A stretch of DNA of 64,000 bases from positions 4,687-68,686 of the forward strand of contig VZTG01010142.1 in NCBI GenBank assembly GCA_013397845.1, written 5' to 3'. This DNA is from Melanocharis versteri (taxonomy: Eukaryota; Chordata; Aves; Passeriformes; Melanocharitidae). Positions 42,248-54,900 of this stretch are shown here, one piece after another. Position numbers and translations under genes: made by a program. A model generated the notes under the pieces. The model saw only the letters and a list, made by a program, of their open reading frames with translations, had not been told where the DNA came from and ran no database searches. Each line of letters begins with the position of its first letter. Position 1 is the first letter of the stretch.

Positions 42248-42553
42248 GATTACAAGGATGTCTCTGGCATGTAGCAATAGGACAAGGGGGAATGGCCTTA
42301 GCCTGAAGCAGGGCAGGGTTAGATGGGATTTTGGGAGGGAATTCCTCCCTGTGAGGGTGAGGAGCCCCTGGCACAGGGTGCCCAGAGCAGCTGTGGCTGC
42401 CCCTGGATCCCTGGCAGGGTCCCAGGCCAGGCTGGACACTGGGGCTGGGAGCAGCCTGGGACAGTGGGAGGTGTCCCTGCCATGGCAGGGGTGGCACTGG
42501 GTGGGCTGTGAGGTCCTTCCAACCCAAACCACTCCAGGATTCCATGATTCTCT
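42248..42553 (+). mobile_element. CR1 LINE 3' fragment carrying a CAC insertion, plus strand
   Basis: GGCATGTAGCAATAGGACAA, GGGGGAATGGCCTTAGCCTG, GGGAATTCCTCCCTGTGAGG, CCCTGGCACAGGGTGCCCAG, GGCTGGACACTGGGGCTGGG, GGTGGGCTGTGAGGTCCTTC and the tail GGATTCCATGATTCTC. By eye it is about 90 percent like 32910-33212 and shares its CAC insertion and GGGCTGTGAGG variant. Confidence 0.94.
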
Positions 42554-44274
42554 GCAAGGAGGATTCTCAGGCCAACGAGAGACTTGGAGCATGAACACGC
42601 TCCCTGTAGGACGGCACAAAGCCAAAGGAGGTTCCTCTTCCTGCCTCTTGTGCTCCTCTGCAGCGCTCAGACACCGCTCACTGCTCCTCCCTGTGCCCAC
42701 TGATTCTTTCCACAGTGAAGAATTTCTGAGTTTGGTTTCTGAATTTCCTGAATTTGTGCTCCAAATGCACCTGCATTTCCTGACCAGGCATGGAAGAACT
42801 GGTAGCCAAAGGGTTCCCACAGACTCGGTTCTGCTCTGTTCTCAGCCTTCTTCCCTGCAGAAATCCCAGCCCACAGACCCTGTCCTCCAGAGGAACCAAG
42901 TCTGATCTTATCATCACACCAGAGGGAGGCAGGACAGCACCACTGGAGCTCAGAGAGGGGTACAAACACACAGGACTGGATTTTCAGTTGGAAATTATCA
43001 TTTTATTGGGCTCTAGGAAGGACACAAATCCACATTTGACTGTTCCCTTCATCTTTGGGAGACAGAAGTGTTTGACCAGCATTGGGCTGTCATTAAACCC
43101 TCCTGGAATCTGGGAGCACAAGTGACAATTCCAGGGAACGTGGAGCTGCTTTGCTGTGGGGAGTGGGAATTCACATCACTGCATGGACTGTGCCAATCTT
43201 TTCCCTGAATTTAAGCACACCAGCCTTGCCTAGCCCTGACATCTGGATCCATTAGGAATTTGCAATTCTAATTTGAATCAGCCACACTAATTGTGCTTTT
43301 TTTTTATTTGGCTGCACTATTGATTTTACAAGATATGTTGTGCTCTTCCACCTGTGTGCAAGGCTCCTGCTGGAAGCTGCTAATGGAAAAAAACACCTCA
43401 ATTAGCAAGAATTCCCTCTGAAATCCTTGAAAATCCAATACTGCTGATTAGTTTGTTAAAAAATCTTATTAAGAAATGCTTGGTGACTTCCCTAATAATA
43501 TCAAGGAGCAGATCCTCATGCTGGGCTCCCAAGAAGAGTAATCTCTCCTTCTCCTTTTTCCTTCTCTGCCTCCAGCAAGGCTCCAAATTTGCACCAGGCA
43601 GGAATTAATTTCCCAGCCCCTCCCTAGCGAGCCATGGAGGAGGAGAATTCCAGTCCTGTTTTAGCTGCATGTGGCAAATGGAGCTGTGGGAAGAAATTAA
43701 TGACGTTAATCCAGATTCCAGGAGAGGGATGGAAAGGAACAGGGAAAAAAGGGTCCTTTCATCCCTTTAGTTCCATCAGGCAAATTAACTTCATCTCCTG
43801 CTTATCCCTCTTCTGCTTCAGCCTTGGATTCACATTGGCTGAGCCAAGTATCTCCTCCTGATAAATGGAAAAAATGTTCCTTTTGCAGTTCCTGTGGCCC
43901 AACACCTTAACAAGAGGTGGGAGAACCCAAAAGCACCGAGGCGGCCGTGTTTGGGACACGAGTCAGAGCTGGCTCCGAGCCTTCAGGTCTCTCCCGCAGG
44001 GATAATCCGGTTTCCTGTGCTGAGCCCGTGCCCATGGCACCAGGTAACGAACACACAAATTCAGCATGGCATAAAAGCAGTAAATGCATCTGCACACGGT
44101 GGCCTCTGCTTTGTTTGCAGGTAGTCGCTGCAGTTCCCGCGAGCCAGACGTGTCCCTGCTTTAGGAAAAGGGCTTTGTCTCCCTTTGTACTTCCAGTGCT
44201 AAGGAAACGATCTGGCAGCTGTGGCGGTGTGGATGCTGAAAGCTTGGTGCCAGAGAGATTTTTCAGTGTCTGCC
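42554..44274. other. Unique DNA, no gene seen
   Basis: A 10-T run occurs near 43299. The part from 43930 to 44080 has more CpG than usual. No coding feature is recognised. The sequence next to the LTR (44080-44270) could be older retroviral or host DNA, which I cannot distinguish. Confidence 0.55.
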
Positions 44275-44279
44275 TGGGT

Positions 44280-44327
44280 CCGTGAGCATTCTTACTTTCT
44301 CACGGAACTAGCTGCAAAACAGCTAGT
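44280..44327. repeat. Two adjacent perfect stem-loops at the LTR start
   Basis: CCGTGAG (44280-44286) pairs with CTCACGG (44299-44305). Right after it, ACTAGCTG (44307-44314) pairs with CAGCTAGT (44320-44327) across a CAAAA loop. Both stems are perfect. Confidence 0.85.
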
Positions 44328-44487
44328 CGGCTTTTGTAAATAACTTGCCTATCTTGCACCTGCGAGATGTTTTTTGAACATTGTTATTGCAACCATGGTC
44401 TCTTTAGCAAACGTGTGTGTTCTGGATCTAGCCAATAGCCCTGGTGGGTGGTCAGCTAAGATCCAATGGCTTTCCTGTAACTTCGAG

Positions 44488-44514
44488 TATAAAACTCTAC
44501 TGTATGTAAATAAA
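44488..44514 (+). promoter_or_regulatory. TATA box and polyA signal of the LTR
   Basis: TATAAAA (44488-44494) is followed 15 bp later by AATAAA (44509-44514). The short distance implies a very short R region, as in compact retroviral LTRs in which the polyA signal lies close to the transcription start. Confidence 0.65.
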
Positions 44515-44589
44515 GATGGGCATTCCTATCTAGTCACTCCTGAGTTCGGTTCTCTCCTTCCTCCCCGGGCCGTGTCCGTCATTGCGACA

Positions 44590-44721
44590 TGGAGGGATCA
44601 CCAGTGGGAAGTGCCCCTCTGCACAGAATGGAATCAGGCTCTGCAGGACAGGTTTGGCTCCGCACGGGTGCTCCACAGCTCCCCGAGCTGGTTTCAATGA
44701 CCCTGTGCTGATGCCCTTGTC
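44590..44721. other. Short stretch after the LTR
   Basis: It starts TGGAGGGATC, which could superficially be a primer-binding site because it begins with TGG, but it matches no tRNA 3' end I know. No retroviral coding sequence follows. Confidence 0.5.
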
Positions 44722-44974
44722 AAGACAACAGAGAAACAGCTCCAGGGGAGCTGTGGTTGCACCAGGTGAGGTTCAGGTTGGATAACAGGAAAAAACTCTT
44801 CACTGAAAGAGTGGTCAGGATTTGAAAGGGGCTGCCCAGGGGGGTGGTGGAGTCACGATGACTGGAAGTGTTCAGAAAATGAGTAGAAGTGGCACTCGGT
44901 GATGTGCTTTAGTGGGATTCAGTCAAAGGTTGGATCTTGGAGGTCTTTTCCAACCTTTGAGATTCTGTGACTCC
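44722..44974 (+). mobile_element. CR1 LINE 3' fragment (GGTCTTTTCCAACC type), plus strand
   Basis: TTGCACCAGGTGAGGTTCAG, GTTGGATAACAGGAAAAAAC, TCTTCACTGAAAGAGTGGTC, GGCTGCCCAGGGGGGTGGTG, GAGTCACGATGACTGGAAGT and GGAGGTCTTTTCCAACCTTT, then GAGATTCTGTGACTCC. This CR1 type differs from most others here. Copies at 57300 and 58916 end the same way. Confidence 0.88.
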
Positions 44975-46840
44975 TTTTCCAGGAGCATTTCTGGGTGAGG
45001 GAGAACTCAAGAAAGGAAGCACAGGCTGCACTTCTCTTCTTCCTTGTCTCAGTCAACCAAGGAACAGCTTCCAAACATTCCTGTCAGGCTGAGGACACTC
45101 AGATCCAAGGAGATCCAAAGCTGTGATCCCACCAGAAAGGCTGTGCATCCATCTGAATTCATTCCTCATTTCCTCAGCTGCAGAGCTGGGCTGGAACAAT
45201 TCCACAAGGTCCCTACAGAACAGGATTTGGTACAAACAATAACAACCCCCCAAGGTTTATAAGGACTCTGTGAGCAGCTCTGAAGTTTACCAACACCTCT
45301 TCTGTTCCATTTGGGGTTGTTTTGTTCATTTTGTTCTAAACACAACAGGGGATGGGGAAAATGAAAATGGGAAGTCATCAGCTGGTGGGAAACAGTGAGA
45401 CTGAACAGAAAGGAGCCTTCCCCATCTTGGGGGACCCAGGAGCTCTGGAAATGAATGTGGGGAACTCTTTCCTTAAGGTCAAACCTACCCTTGGCTGAGG
45501 TGACGTTGCTCCCCACCACTTCCTGGGGAAGGTGGACGCTGCCTCAGTGAGCTGACCTTTGGTCTTTCTGATGTTCCAGCCCCTGGAAAAGTGCCAACTC
45601 TGGCAGGAGCTGTCCATGTGGCACAGTGACAGCTCTGCCGAGCCAGGTGGGAGCCCTTCTCCCTTCCTCAGCCTTCCCTTTCCTTGCTGCTCCCGAGCCT
45701 CTGGACTGAGCTGAGGCCATCCAGCCTCACTCAGCACATGCAAATTCTGACATTTCCACAGTGTCTGCTGTCATCACCAGCTGCTGGTTTAACCTGGCTG
45801 CAGGAATGCCTCCTGCATCCCAACCAGGCTGGAGCTGGATTGCTCAGAGAGGCAGCTGGACAGGGCTGCAGCACATCCAGTCACTCCCTGGTTCCATGTG
45901 TGAAATTGCTGAATCACTTCATTTTCCCCCTTCTCCCCCTCTCAATCCAGTATTTCATTGGCCGCCACAGTCACTTGAAAAGGTTTTGCTGGCAAAGAAG
46001 TCCCTGCTGAGTTTGAGCAGGGCTTTTGCCCCTTGGGTTTCTGTATCAGCCTGTGGATGTGGAGCGGGTGCTGAGGAGTCGGTGGGGCTCAGAATCCTGA
46101 TTTTCCATATATCCCCACAGAGCCCCGTTGGTCTCTCACATCCCTCATTCCCGACACAGCTCAGCTCTGAATCCCTCCTTTGAGGTGAGAGGGCTCTTGT
46201 GCTGCTGCAGCCTTTGTTAAATGCTGCAAGGGCTGCCCTGCCTCTCCAGAGATTCATCTTTGAATCCCTGCCTCTGGGTGCCCCAAGGACATCATAATCT
46301 GGGAACTGGGCAGCCCAGAAAGCTGACACGGGTGGGGACAAACCATGAGAGTGCTGTGAGAGCTCACAACCACCCAAGGACTTCAGCTAAACCAAACCTT
46401 CAGTGTGCTGCCTTTTCCTTTTGCCACACTGGGAAAAACCAAAAGGAAAAAAAGGGAAAGAATACAGAATCTCACTGACTTCACCCAGTGACTCCTGAGC
46501 AGAACGAGCTCTCCCCAAGAGGCTGTAGAGTCCCCCTCCAGTTGAACCTTTGCAAACACCACCTCCCCAGGCACCCACTTCCATTTCCTGTTGGACTAAA
46601 TCCATTCATAATTTTGGCTCCCACTTCATAGCTGAACTGCCTAATCCAGAACATTGAAGAAAAAGTACCTTAACACTGAGCTGAACTTGTGTCCGTCTCC
46701 AAAGATCAGCTTCCCTTGCAATAGGGGTGGAAATCTCCAAGGGATAAACTGACAGCAGGATCATATTCCTCTAAATTCATTTGTCCAAACCCACAACTGG
46801 GACCTTTCAAATACTTGGTGAGGTTCTTTGGACCTGACCT
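44975..46840. other. Unique DNA, no gene seen
   Basis: This is 1.9 kb without recognised repeats. Frames of up to 140 codons occur on both strands without known domains. Confidence 0.6.
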
Positions 46841-47055
46841 TAGAATTTGAGCCCTTAAAGCTGGAAAACACCTTTAAGATCATTGAGTTCAACCATCACC
46901 CAGCACCACCATCATATTCACCACTAAACCATGGCCCCAGGTGCCACATCCACTTGTTTTTTTGGACACCTCCAAGCACGGTGACCACACCCTGCCCTGT
47001 GGCAGCCGGTGCCAATGCTTTACAACCATTTTCATGAAAAATAAATTCCCATAAA
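46841..47055 (-). mobile_element. CR1 LINE 3' fragment, minus strand
   Basis: AGCTGGAAAACACCTTTAAG, ATCATTGAGTTCAACCATCA, CACTAAACCATGGCCCCAGG, GTGCCACATCCACTTGTTTT and GGACACCTCCAAGCACGGTG are in reversed order. The 3' tail itself is decayed (GAATTTGAGCCC). Confidence 0.85.
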
Positions 47056-50000
47056 GAAATTTTGTCTTCTCCATGTACAGGAATTTTATCCCTCACCTGT
47101 GAGCCACAGGCACTGTTGGCACAGTGTCAAGAAGACGCAGGGAAGTGAGAAGCCAAAGTGGAACATCCTGAATCCAGACTGTATCAGAACACAAATCATC
47201 ACCTGTGTGCCACTGACCCCTGCGTGCAGGTCATGGCTCCCACACACCCGGGGGTGACTGCAGCCAAGAGCATCCATAAAAAAGGGAAGACAAGGGCCTA
47301 TCTGTCGTAAATAGGAGATTTAGGCATTGTCATTCAAGTCAGCCTCAATCAGCTGCTGCCTTTCCTTCGATCCCATCCGATCTCTACTCAACAGCAAATG
47401 GAGCTACAGCTCATCAGGATCCACAGCGGAATGTGGGAACGCCTGGAGTGGCAGCTGGAATCAGGCTTAGGCACAGAGGAGGAGGAGGAGGAGGAAGGAG
47501 ATAATGGGAAAATGTGATTCTCCAAGTATTCTGTGCTGCTGGAATACCTGGCTCCCCACCGCTCTGCAAGGCAGCAAGGAGGAACTGGAAAGGGAATTAA
47601 ACTGTCTCCTGTCACACTCTTGACTCGTGTTTTTGCGTAACAAGCTGGAGTCACTGTGTCTCTGGTTTAGCATTTTACGATGTTTAATCCAAAATGTGAC
47701 TCTTTCCCTCTCACTGCTGGGGATGAGAACCCCCTTAGTGCTGCATCTGCTTAGAAAGCTTCTTATTGCTTGTATTGTTATATTTGCATATAGAGATGTC
47801 CATGTTTCCAGGAGACTCCTGTGAACCTCCAAGTACCCCAGAGAGAGCCTCGGGAAGTTATTGAGGATGGCAAAGATTCTCTCGGGTTATCTGGGAAGTC
47901 ACGCTGCTGGGTGGACCCGTGGGCATTTTCCCATGGCAAAGGAATTCCTTTAATTAATTCCTGTTTAAACTGGAGCACTGATTTTTAGAGCCAGTACCAG
48001 CTGGTCACTCCTGGCCCCACAGCCTGTTCCTGTGGGAAGTCTTGCAATCAGGATTAAATCACTTTCTCAAGGCTCTGTGGCCTTGAAGAGGACAGCAGGG
48101 GGTGGCATTTGCTGCCCTGTGTTACTCCTGAACGGTCACTTCTAGCTTGTAAATGTGTAATTGTCTAAAAGTGCCTCCTTCCACATCCCAGTCAGGAAGT
48201 TCCTGAGGAAAAGGCGGCTTTGCCCCAGCTCTCTGCACCTTTCCCTGCTCAAGGGTTGTGTTCCCCTCATGTTTGAGGAGTGCTCAGGGAAATCCCTGAC
48301 AATTCAGGGGAATGAGTGTGTTCTAGGGAGGAGTAACAGTGCTTGTAATTATCCTGCAGGGTCCTGGAAAATGTCCTGTTTCCATTTTCCTTTGCTACCA
48401 TTGAATTTTAATGCAGGAGTGTCCATTGATATTCATTATTCATCTGCCCTTGAATTTTTAACTAACGCGTGCTGGAGATTATTCTGTATTTAGAGAGAGC
48501 TGGGAGTGAACAATGATTCAGCTGGGCTGGTACGTCCTGCAGGACCATTCTCAGCAAAAAGAGGTGGCTGATCACCATAGTCAGGAAGGTTGTTAAATTT
48601 CACAAGAAAAGGATGCCAGAAGTCATCTGCTCCATGAGACTGAAATCCGTCTCCCTGGGATGTGTCTCCAGAGCTGTGTGATCTCCATCACCCCCAGTGT
48701 GAGGATTCTCTGCTACACTGGTTTTGACCCTCTCAGAGCCCAGGTACAACATTCATCACAGAGGTTTAGGAAAAAAAAAAAAATCTCAAATACAAGTTAT
48801 TTCTTCATTATTTTCCTTGGGAGCAATCCAAGTGCTAACTGCACCTTTCTTTGAAAGCACTTGGAATTCAGCTTTATTTTCTCATTCCTTTTTCCCTCTA
48901 TAAATACTTTGCAGATCAGATTCACATTTCAGCTCTGTTGGTGTCTTTAGCACTCCCCACTTTTCAAATAAGAATTGCGTTGTTTGGAGTGTTGGGAGTT
49001 TTTTTCAGCCACAGCTCCTGGAATCAGGAAACTGTGTGAGAATCTCAGTTTGCACTTGGAAGTGTATTTGTGCCTTTGTATTGCAAGGGAAGTAGGAAAA
49101 TATCACCCAAATGTGCTGAGAAGGGCTGACAACTGGAGAGAAAATAAAAGAACTTTTCCAAAGAAAATCTGCACAACTTTCCCCCTTCCCCCCAGCTCTT
49201 TCTCCTTTATTTATAGTTTTTGGGGGAGAAGGAAATAGAAAACGTATCCGTCCTTCTGAAGGCCTGAGCCCTCTCCTTTTCCTGGCTCAAATGTCCCAGG
49301 GCAGCAAGTGGAGAAAGGGTCCAGAACTCTGATTCCATCCCTGACCATCAGAGCCCGAGGTCAGACCCAAACCCAAACCCTTGCAGGGACCTGGCTCTGA
49401 CCATCTCAACCACATTGCCACCACGTTCCCACCACATTCCTGCTCCTTCCCGGCGCAGCTGGAGTGCTGGGGGTGGTTTCTGGAGCAGCCCAGCAGGTAC
49501 CAGGGTCAAGCCTGCTCTCTCTGTGTGGCACAAAGCACGGTTCCCCCTCAGCCCCACTCCTTTTCCAGCTCCTTCAGATAATTCCAGCAGACAAAAATTC
49601 CATCTTCCTGCTCTCCTGGACTCCCCGTCCCTTCTACTGCAGCAGCACTTGCAGGCACGTGCTGTGAGCAGGGCTGACCTTGCCACACGGCCCTGTCTTT
49701 TTGACTTACGGCTTCTCCCGAGGAACATCAGGCAGGATTCTGTTGCCATGAACTCAGAGGTGACCCTTTCTCAAAGCCCAAACACTCAGGCCTAGATCCA
49801 AAAGAAGAAATTATCTAAGTAATGCTAAAAATCAATGACAATTAAGCATTTCAATGCTTTGCAGAGTTGGTATTTTGAGGTGACAACTATTGAGAAATAT
49901 TTGGGTTTTAATGAAAATCTGAATTTTCCATAACTGTGGCAATGGGAAGATGGATTGAGCTGCACTTTTCATTATTATTATTTCTCTGAGGGCAGAAACA

Positions 50001-51857
50001 GAAAGAAAGTTCTGGGTAAGGAGAGCCTTCTCCAGAAAATGTTACAAATATTTCAGCTGTGTGGAGAATGGAAGAGCCATTCACAGAGGAAAGGGAATCT
50101 CTGGGAAGTGATTGGGTCCTTTCTGCCTGGAATGAAACCAGTATCAAAAATGGGATTGGAAAGAATATTGAATATACACATTACATGTATTTATTAGCAT
50201 ACATTCTGTATATTTTAGATCAGCTTCTCATACTGAATGATTTTTCATTTTTATTGTTTTGAGCAATAGTCCAAGGCATGTGGTTTGTACTGGACTTTCA
50301 TCCGCAGGGGCCTGAGTATCTCACAAGATAAAAGTGATCCAGTGGAATTTCGTTTTGTGTTTGCCATCACAGAGGATTTGCTAACATTGCCTAAACCCTC
50401 TGTTCTGTTCCTTGGTGCAAAAATCCTGCACAGATCTTGCTGGAAGAAGAGAAAAAAAGTGAGGTAGACACACAGCATGAGAAATCCTCACTGAAACACA
50501 GACTCAGACACATTCCCAGGCAGCCAAAGCTGGGAACTGTAATGAGCCACATTAGGAAATATCAGTATCATTACCAGAAAGGCACACAAGAGACAGAGAG
50601 CTCCAGTTAATATGGAACAAATTTATTCCAGAGCCTGTTACATGAGGTTAAGAACAACCAGTGCTATTCCTAGGAGCACCTAGAGCTCACCGGGACAGAC
50701 ATGGCCTGATTTTCTTGGATCATAGCTTTTATTGCCCCTTGAAACATCACTCTGAAATGGCTCCTTCTCTTCACCTACTAATATCTGTGCTTTGGAGATT
50801 CATTTGGAAATCACAACCTTTCCCATTTCCCTGAATTTCAGATTTGCACGTTAATTTCCAGGGAAAGTGTCTTCCCAGACCTTAGAGAACATCTCTGTGT
50901 TCCACAGCAGCATGGGACCGCAGGGACACCGGAGAGCAAAGGGAGAGGATGAAGTTTCCAAAACATCACAGCTACTTCAGCACAAAGGGCTTTCCTTAGA
51001 CCAGCAAAACTGCTTTTCTTGATGCCTGAATTATGTCAGAAGAGACAATTAAGCATCAAGATCCTTTTTCAGAGCTGAGCTCTTCAAAGCCAGCCAGAAA
51101 ATGGAAAGACGGGTATCCTGGCTTCCTGCTGGTCTTTGAAGAGCTTTACCACCCCCACAGCTGATGGAGCATTTCACGCTGGTCCTAAGGAGAAGTCTTT
51201 GCTAAACCTGGAAAAAATCTGTCCCTGCTGCCTGCTGTATGAACTGGTGTGCAAAGCTCTTTGCTCCTGATTGTGTTGTTGTTGGAACAGCCCAAACAAC
51301 CATCAACTCAGCCTTAATACATTCTCTAGTGAGCTTGGCTAAATAAGCAAGAGATAAATCTACTGGTAATGCAATTAAGTCATGATTATAAAGAAATACA
51401 TATGCAATTACTTCCCCATCCTCATTAAAGTTGAATGAATGCTTACGGGTTTAACTACCTTTTAACTACAGAGCACAGGAAAGTTAATTAGAGAGTTGTG
51501 AAATTTTACATTTTAACTTTTCCTAGTGGAAGAGTGACAATAGCTGCCTGGGAAACAAGGCCTGGAGTTCTTGGAGAGAAAAATACAGCCACACGTTTTG
51601 TACAAAGCAATTAAGAGTGTAAGCAAAGTGTGTTAATAAAAATTCAATTATCCACCTATTACATGTGCAATTCCCAACTGATTGCATTGCAGAAGGATTT
51701 TTATCAGGGATAGACCCTGCATTTCCATCAGAAAAATCAGCTGGAGATGGTTTCTAATAACACTTTGGTAAAAGAGTGCAACAAAAGAGATTAAGGCTCA
51801 TTAAGCTGCCAAATGAGAGTTTCTGAGTGTGATGTGAGAAAGGCCCTGAAGAGCAGT
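47056..51857. other. Long unique AT-rich stretch without CR1
   Basis: This is 4.8 kb in which no CR1 or LTR piece is recognised. It has a GAG simple repeat at 47476-47500 and a 13-A run near 48770-48782. 51290-51800 is AT-rich and non-repetitive, with homeobox-like cores (CAATTA, TAATTAG). No coding sequence is recognised; the longest frame (133 codons at 49348-49749, minus) has no known domain. Confidence 0.55.
47476..47500. repeat. (GAG)n simple repeat
   Basis: About eight GGA/GAG triplets, with one interruption near the end. Likely length-variable. Confidence 0.88.
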
Positions 51858-51997
51858 AGTGCTGGCACATGGAATTCAGTGTTGGCACGTGGAATTCGGT
51901 GTTGGCACCTGGAATTCGGTGTTGGCACGTGGAATTTGGTGTTGGTACATGGAATTCAGTGTTGGGACATGGAATTCAGTGTTGGGACATGGAATTT
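51858..51997. repeat. Minisatellite, 7 exact-length units of 20 bp
   Basis: Seven consecutive 20-bp units have the pattern RGTGYTGGSACRTGGAATTY with few variants (TGGCACG, TGGCACC, TGGTACA, TGGGACA). All units keep the length of 20 bp. Five of the seven end in GAATTC. The unit is not a multiple of three, so the two short frames across it (82 and 74 codons) are artefacts. Confidence 0.97.
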
Positions 51998-54900
51998 GGT
52001 GTTTCCTGAGTTACATTCACCCCTCAGACACTGGGGGCTCACCCAAGTGCCACAAAGGTGACTTTGACCACTCACTCATCTAGACACATGGAAGAGGTCC
52101 TGCTGCCAAGCATGTGGGAATGAGGGGAAATTCCAGGAACACCACAAATGACACCCTACAGTTCAGGTTTCCTCTTGATGCAGAATTCTGAGCTGTAGGT
52201 TTTGGTTGGCCATTCCTGCAAGCAGCTGGTTCATAGTTATGATGGTACTGAGTGCTCCCAGGAAGAGTTGTACAGAGATTAAATTAAATTAAATTAAATT
52301 AAATTAAATTAAATCAAATCACATATGAGAACAGCAGAAGCTGAAGGGCCTGGAGCAAGGAAGTTGGGGTTCTCAACCTGTTGCTGTTCTTTGGGCAGTC
52401 AATCTGCTGAGCACCAACCACTTTTGGTGACACTGAAAATAAGCCCAGAAATCCATGTGGCTATGAGTCTTAATTTAAGAAATATAGAAAAAAACCCAGG
52501 GAAAGGTCTGGGTTACCAGAGGGACAAGGACAGTCAGCAGTTTTCTGTGAGTCCTTCTCCTCATGGAGCCTCCCAGGCAATGACCTGTGGGCTATTCCCT
52601 GGTCACAGCTTCTGGAAAAGAGCAAAGCGTTGGCTTTGGAGTCAGGTACTGTGGCAGTGGGCATTCCTGGGAGAAAAGCTTCCAGGGAGAGAGCAGGAAG
52701 CCAGACAGACAGACTGTCCAGCTTAGAGGCTGCCTCACTCCTGGCACATTGCAGCCACAAAATCATGACCAGAGCAAGATTCCACCCCCGAGACAGTTGA
52801 CAAACCAGGAGGAAAGTCCACCACCACCAGGACAGCCTGAATGCCGGCCACAGGAAAATGCACTTTAGCAGCTGTTCTTTCCCATGGCTGGGAATTTATG
52901 GCTGAGGAATCATTCAGGGCAAAGCTTTCCAAAGGTTTCAGGGAGGGGAGGATCATGGTGAGGCCACACCTTTGGTAGCCTGGGGCGAAGGGTGGGGGCA
53001 AAAAACCAAGGCTGGGGTATGAGTGTTTGAATGTGCTGGACTGAAAATATCTGGTGTGTATCAACATCTGGTGTGTATCAGGGTTTTGTGCCACCAGACA
53101 CAGTGGGATTTATTTGAGAGCACAGGAATGGGAATTCCTGTGAAATCCTGGGGTCTGTCTGTGCCCATCTGGATGATCTCAAGGGTCAGGTAGAGATTCA
53201 CCCTTTTTTTTCTTGGTTCTTTCTCTATTTTTTCTCTGTTTGACCTCAAACACCTCCACCCTCAGAACAAAAGGGAACTGGAAAGCACTTGCCTAACACA
53301 TTTCTGAATCTCCTGGTGATCCTTTGGGTGAAGTGGCTTCCTACTCTGTCTGCTAGCACAAAGGAGAAATAGGAAAGGTCAATCCAACACCTTCACCCTG
53401 GCATTGTTTCATGCACACCTTGGCTTTGTTTTCCTCCGAAGCTCAGGACTTCAGCCTTTCAGGCTTTCCTCATTTCTCCTGCCCTCAGCCAGGGTCACTT
53501 GGCCTTGGCCCAGAGCAGCCTGGCAGAGGGAAATTGGTCTTGTGCTGGAGACAAAGAGCTGAACTGCTTGGAGGGCTGGGAGATTGCAGAAGGAAGTTCA
53601 GGAGCTGCTTCTCTTCATTTTCTATGGCAATACCCAAATGTGAGGATGGGTTTAATAAAGGGTCTCTTTCATCAGTTTCTTGTATTGCTGAAAGCCACAA
53701 TATTGCTACACTTTATTACAGCAAGTGAAGGCGAACAGAAGGAATAAACCCCTGGCTCTGACTCTTCCCACTCTCTGATCCACTAGGAAAGAGTTTTTGC
53801 CTTGCAGGGGTTTTCTGAGGCCGAGTGCCCAGTTCAGGGTTCAGAGCAAAGCAGTTGCTGGGCACAGGTAGATTCGTGCCACCCCCAGGGTTAAACCCAC
53901 CAGCCTTGTTGTAAGCTGAGTTTAAGGTATCATCAAAAGCCACCTCCTACTTCCCAAATGCAAACAGATTCTCCAGCATGGCATTGAATCTTTTTAAATC
54001 TTAAAAGGATCTGATTTCCACCTGAACTTCTGGGTCTGTTGCACAACAAAGAAGTCAGTGAATTAGACAAAGAAATTAAATTCTCTCATTGTCTGGGGAC
54101 AGGAATTCACACATTTTTGTTCATAAGCATTCAAGAAATGTTACTGCAAGTGTTAAATTCACTCCAGAGTCCTGCCAGAGATGGGTATCTCTGACTGCCT
54201 GATTATAATTAGAATCACAGAGTTTTGGTGATGTTTTTAATCTCTTCATTATGGGAATATAATTGTCTTTGGTAATTGCCATGAAGTTGCAGATCTCTCT
54301 CTTAGCTCTGGCCTTTTCTTTTCTTTAATTTGCAATAGATGCTTTGTACTCCAAGAGCTTCTGTAAATGATGTGAGGTTTGCGCAGCATTTTTAATGCTC
54401 TCAGTGACTACACCTTAAAAAATCTTGATGTCAAAGTTCTCAAGCATGAAAGAAAATGGTGTCACTGAGAGTTATCTGTGCTGGGTCTGATAGGGGGGGA
54501 GGGCTGGAGGCCAAATTCTGTATTTTCCTGGAGCCATAGGGCACCACGAATTTTCCCTAATAAGCAAATTTGGCCCAGGACAGTGGAGGTGGATCCATCC
54601 CTTGGCCTTTGGGCAAGGAACATGAGCAAACTCACCTGAGCACTGACATCAAACAAAGCCATCAAAGCCTTACAGACTGGAGCACAAGGACCCCCCAGAA
54701 CCCAAATCAGCTCTTTTCCATCCTTAATGGCTTTGTGAGATGCCTGAAATGGGCACTGAGGGATTCTAATCACTTAAATACTATTTATTTGCCTTTGTAC
54801 TTCAGCAGAAAATAGGACAAGAGACTCCTAGAAACAAATCCAAGCCAAACTGGAAAAAAGAGAAAATTCTCCACACAGAAAAGGAGACTAAACATGGTGT

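Larger units (their letters stand above)
44275..44589 (+). mobile_element. Solo LTR of an endogenous retrovirus, plus strand
   Basis: The order of signals is that of an LTR: two CCAAT boxes (44432-44436, 44463-44467), a TATAAAA box (44488-44494), an AATAAA polyA signal (44509-44514), then a U5-like GC-richer part ending in GCGACA at 44589. The start is marked by two adjacent stem-loops (44280-44327). No gag, pol or env remnants lie on either side, so this is a solo LTR left after recombination, or a truncated element. Length near 315 bp would fit the shorter class II type. No target-site duplication was found by eye, so the 5' limit is uncertain. Confidence 0.7.

Noticed and set aside
44590..44607. 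Possible primer-binding site after the LTR
   Set aside because: It begins with TGG but does not match the 3' end of a tRNA known to prime retroviruses, and no retroviral coding sequence follows.
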